Source: JADZAI01 sp047602465 (GTDB taxonomy: Bacteria; Pseudomonadota; Alphaproteobacteria; Micropepsales; Micropepsaceae). From it: a DNA stretch of 64,000 nucleotides. Below, one piece after another: positions 60,447-64,000 of the stretch. Every line of letters begins with the position of its first letter. The stretch's first letter is position 1. Where the stretch lies: NCBI GenBank assembly GCA_047602465.1, contig JASGHF010000002.1, positions 62,001 through 126,000 of the forward strand. Reading direction: 5' to 3'. A program made the translations under genes and the position numbers. The notes beneath the pieces are model-generated. The model saw only the letters and a program-made list of their open reading frames with translations. It had not been told where the DNA came from and ran no database searches.

Positions 60447-61162
60447 CCCACATCCTGCTCGTCCACGGCGCCTGGCACGGCGCCTGGTGCTGGGATCGCC
60501 TGATCGAGCCGCTCCGCGCCGAAGGCTTCACGCCCCACACGATCGATCTCCCCGGCCACGGCGCGAAAGCCGCCGAGACGCAGACCCTCGCCGCCTATGC
60601 AGAGGCCGTCGCCGCCAGGCTGCGCGACCTGCCCGGCCCTGCCGTCCTGCTCGGCCACTCGATGGGCGGACAGGTCATTTCCGCCGCCGCCGAACTGGCG
60701 CCGGACCGCATCACCACGCTCATCTATCTCTGCGCCTTCATGAACCGCACGGGCGAATCGATCTTCGCCCGCGCCGCCGGCGACGAGGTCTCCCTGCTCG
60801 GCACGCTGCTTCAACCCATCGAAGACGGCCGCCTGATCGTCGCCGACGAAGGCATCAAGCCCGCCTTCTATGCCGACTGCTCCGACGCCGACATCGCCTT
60901 CGCCAAGGCCCGTTTCGTCCCGCAATCGCCCGAACCCTTCGCCGCCGAACTCGCCGTCACGGACGCCAACTACGGCCGCCTGCGCCGCGCCTATATCGTC
61001 TGCGAGAACGACAAGGCCATCGGCGCCCCCAAACAGCGCGAACTCATCGCCGCCACGCCCGTCGCCTCCGAAATCACGCTGGCGACCAGCCACTCCCCCT
61101 TCTTCTCCGCCCCCGCCGAACTCGCCGCCGCCATCCGCGCCAGCCTCGACACCGCCCCCTGA
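60443..61162 (+). CDS. Alpha/beta hydrolase (methylesterase-like)
   Basis: The 239-residue enzyme has the oxyanion-hole motif LLVHGAWHGAWCWDRL, the nucleophile elbow LLGHSMGGQV and a late catalytic His region LATSHSPFFSAP. This is the plant-type methylesterase/hydroxynitrile-lyase-like branch also common in bacteria. ATGA overlap with the phosphatase gene shows translational coupling in VOC-phosphatase-hydrolase. Substrate unknown. Confidence 0.87.
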   Translation: MTHILLVHGAWHGAWCWDRLIEPLRAEGFTPHTIDLPGHGAKAAETQTLAAYAEAVAARLRDLPGPAVLLGHSMGGQVISAAAELAPDRITTLIYLCAFMNRTGESIFARAAGDEVSLLGTLLQPIEDGRLIVADEGIKPAFYADCSDADIAFAKARFVPQSPEPFAAELAVTDANYGRLRRAYIVCENDKAIGAPKQRELIAATPVASEITLATSHSPFFSAPAELAAAIRASLDTAP

Positions 61163-61166
61163 AGCC

Positions 61167-61206
61167 GCCACCCCGTCCCGCCGTCTCCCCTGAAAAGCAG
61201 GGATGA
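61167..61206 (-). repeat. REP-like element, partial inverted copy E'
   Basis: CCACCCCGTCCCGCCGTC and CCCCTGAAAAGCAGGGATGA correspond to the ends of inverted copy C, with the core missing or shortened. Seven bases separate it from copy E. Confidence 0.65.
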
Positions 61207-61213
61207 ATCGCAG

Positions 61214-61268
61214 TCATCCCTCACCGCCTGCGGGAAGGGTGGCATCGCGAAGCGATGACGGGTGGGGC
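61214..61268 (+). repeat. REP-like element, copy E
   Basis: TCATCCCTCACCGCCTGCGGGAAGGGTGG, GCATCGC-GAA-GCGATG hairpin and ACGGGTGGGGC. It pairs with E' as C pairs with D. The rest of the gap to ligA (61269-61445) holds a GGCCC-TTCC-GGGCC hairpin near 61345-61365 and the AT-rich motif, but no gene. Confidence 0.8.
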
Positions 61269-61382
61269 ACATGCGCCGCCCAGCCCAACCGTCATGGCCC
61301 GCGAAGACGGAAGGGCCACCGCTTCCTTCCCCTCGTCCCCAACAAAAGGGCGGCCCTTCCGGGCCACCCACTACGCGACAAT

Positions 61383-61395
61383 TAGGAATATATAC
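61383..61395. repeat. AT-rich motif TAGGAATATATAC, copy 2
   Basis: Identical to 28851-28863 and, like it, between convergent gene ends. Flanks resemble each other (GCG...A before; ACCCCGCG after). Confidence 0.4.
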
Positions 61396-61445
61396 CATTT
61401 CACCCCGCGGTCAACCCCTCGCGGAATAAATTCATCATCTTTCCC

Positions 61446-63551
61446 TCAAAGCCCCGCGATCAGCGCCAGCCAGCCATCCTCGTCCAGCACCTGTACGCCG
61501 TGCTTTTCGGCATCTTTCAGCTTCGAACCCGCCCCCGGCCCCGCCACCACGATATCTGTCTTGGCCGAAACCGACCCCGAAACCTTGGCGCCCAGGCTTT
61601 CCGCCTTCGCCTTGGCCTCCTGCCGCGTCATCTTCTCCAGCGTGCCGGTGAAGACGACCGTCTTTCCGGCCACGGGCGACGAGGTCGCCACCTGCTCCGC
61701 CGGCTCCACGTCCAGCACGGCCACCAGCCTGTCCAGCTCCGCCGTATTGTGTTCCTCGGCGAAGAAATCGGCGATGGCTTCCGCCACCGTGCCGCCGATC
61801 TGGTCGATAGCGTCCAGATCGGCCAGCGCCGCCTCGTCCTTCGCCGCGACGCCGCGCATCCCCTCCAGCAGCGCCCCGACGCTGCCATAGGCCCGCGCGA
61901 GCGCCTTGCCGGTCGTTTCGCCGACATGACGGATGCCCAGCGCGAAGATGAAGCGGTGCAGCGCGATGGTCCGCCGCGCATTGATCGCCTCGAACAGCCT
62001 GGCGGCCGATTGCGGCCCCCAGCCTTCGCGTCCGGCGATGGCTTTCTCGCCATCGCCGTATCGTTCCTGCAGATGGAAAATGTCCGACGGCGTCGCGATC
62101 AGCCCGTCGGCCAGGAAAGCGTCGATATGCTTGGCGCCCAGCCCCTCGATGTCGAAGGCGAGGCGCGAGACGAAATGCTTGATGCGCTCCGAGCGCTGCG
62201 CCGGGCAGATCAGCCCGCCGGTGCAGCGCACCGCCACCTCGCCCTCCTCGCGCAGCGCATGGCTGTCGCAGACCGGGCATCTGTCGGGAAAGACGAACGG
62301 CACGGCGCCGGCGGGGCGCTTTTCCCCGACCACGCCGATGATCTGCGGGATCACGTCGCCTGCGCGCTGCAGGCGCACCGTGTCGCCGATCCGCACATCC
62401 TTGCGGGCGATCTCATCGGCGTTGTGCAGCGTCGCGTTGGTCACCACCACGCCGCCCACCGTCACCGGCTTCAGCCGCGCCACCGGCGTCAGCACGCCGG
62501 TCCGTCCCACCTGGATGTCGATGTCCAGAAGTTCGGTCTCGGCCTTCTCGGCCGGGAATTTATGCGCGATCGCCCAGCGCGGGCTGCGCGACACGAAGCC
62601 CAGCCGCTCCTGCAGGTCCAGCCGGTTCACCTTGTAGACGACGCCGTCAATGTCATAGGGCCGCTCGGCGCGGCGGGCCTCGATATCGGCGTAATACGCC
62701 ATGATCTCTTCCAGCGTCTTCAGCACCTTCATCAGCGGATTGGTGGTGAAGCCCCATTTGCCAAGCTGCTTCACGACACCCGCCTGCGTCTCCGCCGGCA
62801 GTTCGCTCACCTCGCCCCAGGCATAGGCGAAGAACTGCAGATCGCGGCTCGCCGTGATGCTCGCATCCAGCTGACGCAGCGATCCCGCCGCCGTATTGCG
62901 CGGATTGGCGTAAGGCTCCTTGCCCGCCGCCACCAGCTTCTCGTTCAGCGCGGCGAACTTGTCCTTCGGGAAATAGACCTCGCCCCGCACCTCGAACACG
63001 GCGGGCAGATCCTTGCCCTTCAGCGCGTGCGGAATGCCCTTCACGGTCTTCAGGTTCGCGGTGACGTTCTCGCCCTCCGCGCCATCGCCGCGCGTCGCCC
63101 CGACGGTCAGCTCGCCCGCCTCATAACGCAGGCTCGCCGACAACCCGTCGATCTTCGGCTCCGCCGAGATCTCCAGCACCTCGTCGGCGCCGAGATTGAG
63201 GAACCGCCGCACCCGCGCCAGAAAATCCGCGACCTCGCTTTGCGTAAACGCATTGTCCAGCGACAGCATCGGCCGCGCATGCTTCACCTTGGCGAATTTT
63301 TCGGAAGGCTTCGCGCCTACTTTCGCCGAGGGACTGTCGAGCGTCACCAGCTCGGGAAACCGCGTCTCCACCTCCAGCAGCCGCCGCTTCAGCGCATCAT
63401 ACTCGGCGTCCGATACGGTCGGCGCATCCTTCTGGTGATAGGCGATATCGTGCTTGTCGATCACCAGAACCAGCCGCGTGTGTTCGGCCCTGGCTTCCTT
63501 GGCGGTCAGATCACCGGCCGGTTTCTCAGCGATGCTGGCCTTCTTCGCCAT
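61446..63551 (-). CDS. ligA: NAD+-dependent DNA ligase
   Basis: The 701-residue enzyme seals nicks in replication and repair. Order: domain Ia (AYHQKDAPTVSDAEYDAL), adenylation domain with catalytic Lys in AEPKIDG, OB fold, four-Cys zinc finger (CPVC...CTGGLICP), HhH domain (FDIEGLGAKHIDAF, GIRHVGETTGKALA) and BRCT (GKTVVFTGTLEKMTRQEAK). ATG 63551 is chosen over a 40-residue Arg-rich upstream frame. It starts 1 bp after the recN stop. Confidence 0.95.
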   Translation of the reverse strand: MAKKASIAEKPAGDLTAKEARAEHTRLVLVIDKHDIAYHQKDAPTVSDAEYDALKRRLLEVETRFPELVTLDSPSAKVGAKPSEKFAKVKHARPMLSLDNAFTQSEVADFLARVRRFLNLGADEVLEISAEPKIDGLSASLRYEAGELTVGATRGDGAEGENVTANLKTVKGIPHALKGKDLPAVFEVRGEVYFPKDKFAALNEKLVAAGKEPYANPRNTAAGSLRQLDASITASRDLQFFAYAWGEVSELPAETQAGVVKQLGKWGFTTNPLMKVLKTLEEIMAYYADIEARRAERPYDIDGVVYKVNRLDLQERLGFVSRSPRWAIAHKFPAEKAETELLDIDIQVGRTGVLTPVARLKPVTVGGVVVTNATLHNADEIARKDVRIGDTVRLQRAGDVIPQIIGVVGEKRPAGAVPFVFPDRCPVCDSHALREEGEVAVRCTGGLICPAQRSERIKHFVSRLAFDIEGLGAKHIDAFLADGLIATPSDIFHLQERYGDGEKAIAGREGWGPQSAARLFEAINARRTIALHRFIFALGIRHVGETTGKALARAYGSVGALLEGMRGVAAKDEAALADLDAIDQIGGTVAEAIADFFAEEHNTAELDRLVAVLDVEPAEQVATSSPVAGKTVVFTGTLEKMTRQEAKAKAESLGAKVSGSVSAKTDIVVAGPGAGSKLKDAEKHGVQVLDEDGWLALIAGL

Positions 63552-63552
63552 C

Positions 63553-64000
63553 TCAGCCCCGCGCCGACAACAGCGTATCCGCCGCCGCGCGCGCCTCGTC
63601 GGTGATCGACGCGCCCGACAGCATCCGCGCGATTTCCTCGCGCCGCCCGCTCTCGTCCAGCGGCGACACATGGGTCAGCGTGACGCCGCCGGCGGTCTTC
63701 TTGGCGATGCGGAAATGCGTATCGCCCCGCGCCGCCACCTGCGGCGAGTGCGTCACCACCAGCACCTGCGCCACCCCGCCTAGCTTCTTCAGCCGCGCGC
63801 CCACCGCGTCCGCCACCGCGCCGCCGATCCCCTGATCCACCTCATCGAAGATCAGCGTCGGCGCGCTGCCCCGCTCGGCCAACGCCACTTTCAGCGCCAG
63901 GATCACACGCGCCAGCTCGCCGCCCGACGCGATCTTCGTCAGCGCCCCCGGCGGCATGCCAGGATTAGTCGCGATCTGGAATTCCACCGCATCGAGGCCC
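63553..64000 (-). CDS. recN: DNA repair protein RecN, C-terminal part (5' end beyond window)
   Basis: The visible ~149 residues hold the SMC-like ATPase C-terminal half: FQIATNPGMPPGALTKIASGGELARVILALKVAL (ABC signature), LIFDEVDQGIGG (Walker B) and VLVVTHSPQVAARGD. RecN acts in double-strand-break repair. The gene continues past the right edge. ligA follows immediately on the same strand. Confidence 0.93.
   Translation of the reverse strand, partial: GLDAVEFQIATNPGMPPGALTKIASGGELARVILALKVALAERGSAPTLIFDEVDQGIGGAVADAVGARLKKLGGVAQVLVVTHSPQVAARGDTHFRIAKKTAGGVTLTHVSPLDESGRREEIARMLSGASITDEARAAADTLLSARG

Noticed and set aside
61500..63605. A 701-codon plus-strand open frame opposite ligA
   Set aside because: It is His/Arg/Gln-rich nonsense on the antisense of a fully conserved ligase.

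Overview
The window is 64 kb of compact, GC-rich chromosome from an alphaproteobacterium. Supporting signs are a circularly permuted two-piece tmRNA, an alpha-type SspB, PAS_5, DUF4169 and RHH_4 proteins, an mreB-mreC-mreD-mrdA-rodA operon, and the gene string thyA-folA ... hflK-hflC-degP ... serB/miaA ... ilvB-ilvH/ilvC/leuA, which recurs in this class. The order and species cannot be resolved from sequence alone; a Caulobacterales/Hyphomonadales-like lineage is a guess. Nearly all genes are chromosomal housekeeping. There is no prophage, integron, IS transposase or CRISPR array.

Layout. 0-5 kb: a polyprenyl-phosphate sugar-1-phosphate transferase, tyrosine catabolism (HPPD, maleylacetoacetate isomerase), PPK2, a GlsB-type membrane protein and a secreted HExxH protein. 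5-11 kb: tRNA-Lys and the rod-shape operon. 11-18 kb: branched-chain amino acid synthesis (leuA, ilvC, ilvH, ilvB). ilvC carries a one-base frameshift. ilvB has a textbook attenuator whose leader peptide contains adjacent Val-Leu-Ile codons. 18-28 kb: miaA, serB, a 952-residue TIR / Ser-Thr kinase / TM / RodZ-like / CAP-like protein, degP, hflC, hflK and mrp. 28-33 kb: cupin, SMP-30, TrmO-like, folA-GNAT-thyA, tmRNA. 33-43 kb: transporters, regulators (TetR, PadR, MarR) with visible operator-like sites, sspB, and a MarR plus thiol-protein operon. 43-49 kb: fumC, NUDIX, RHH_4, GST, DUF4169, CoA-transferase and a second secreted HExxH protein. 49-52 kb: P450, EamA-type transporter, methyltransferase. 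52-64 kb: uvrD/pcrA, prmA, pepP, a DUF559 nuclease bracketed by REP-like repeats, VOC, a LMW-phosphatase with a probable CTG start, a hydrolase, ligA and the 3' part of recN.

The main candidates for something undescribed are: (1) the TIR-kinase-RodZ-like-CAP fusion, whose TIR domain lacks the usual catalytic Glu, sitting in otherwise conserved gene order; (2) the paired secreted HExxH...WxEG proteins at 4.3 and 47.6 kb; (3) the MarR regulator with a four-Cys tail, upstream of two CxxC proteins; (4) the DUF559/REP family confined to 54.7-61.3 kb; (5) a perfect 35-bp duplication at the 3' end of the tmRNA gene.
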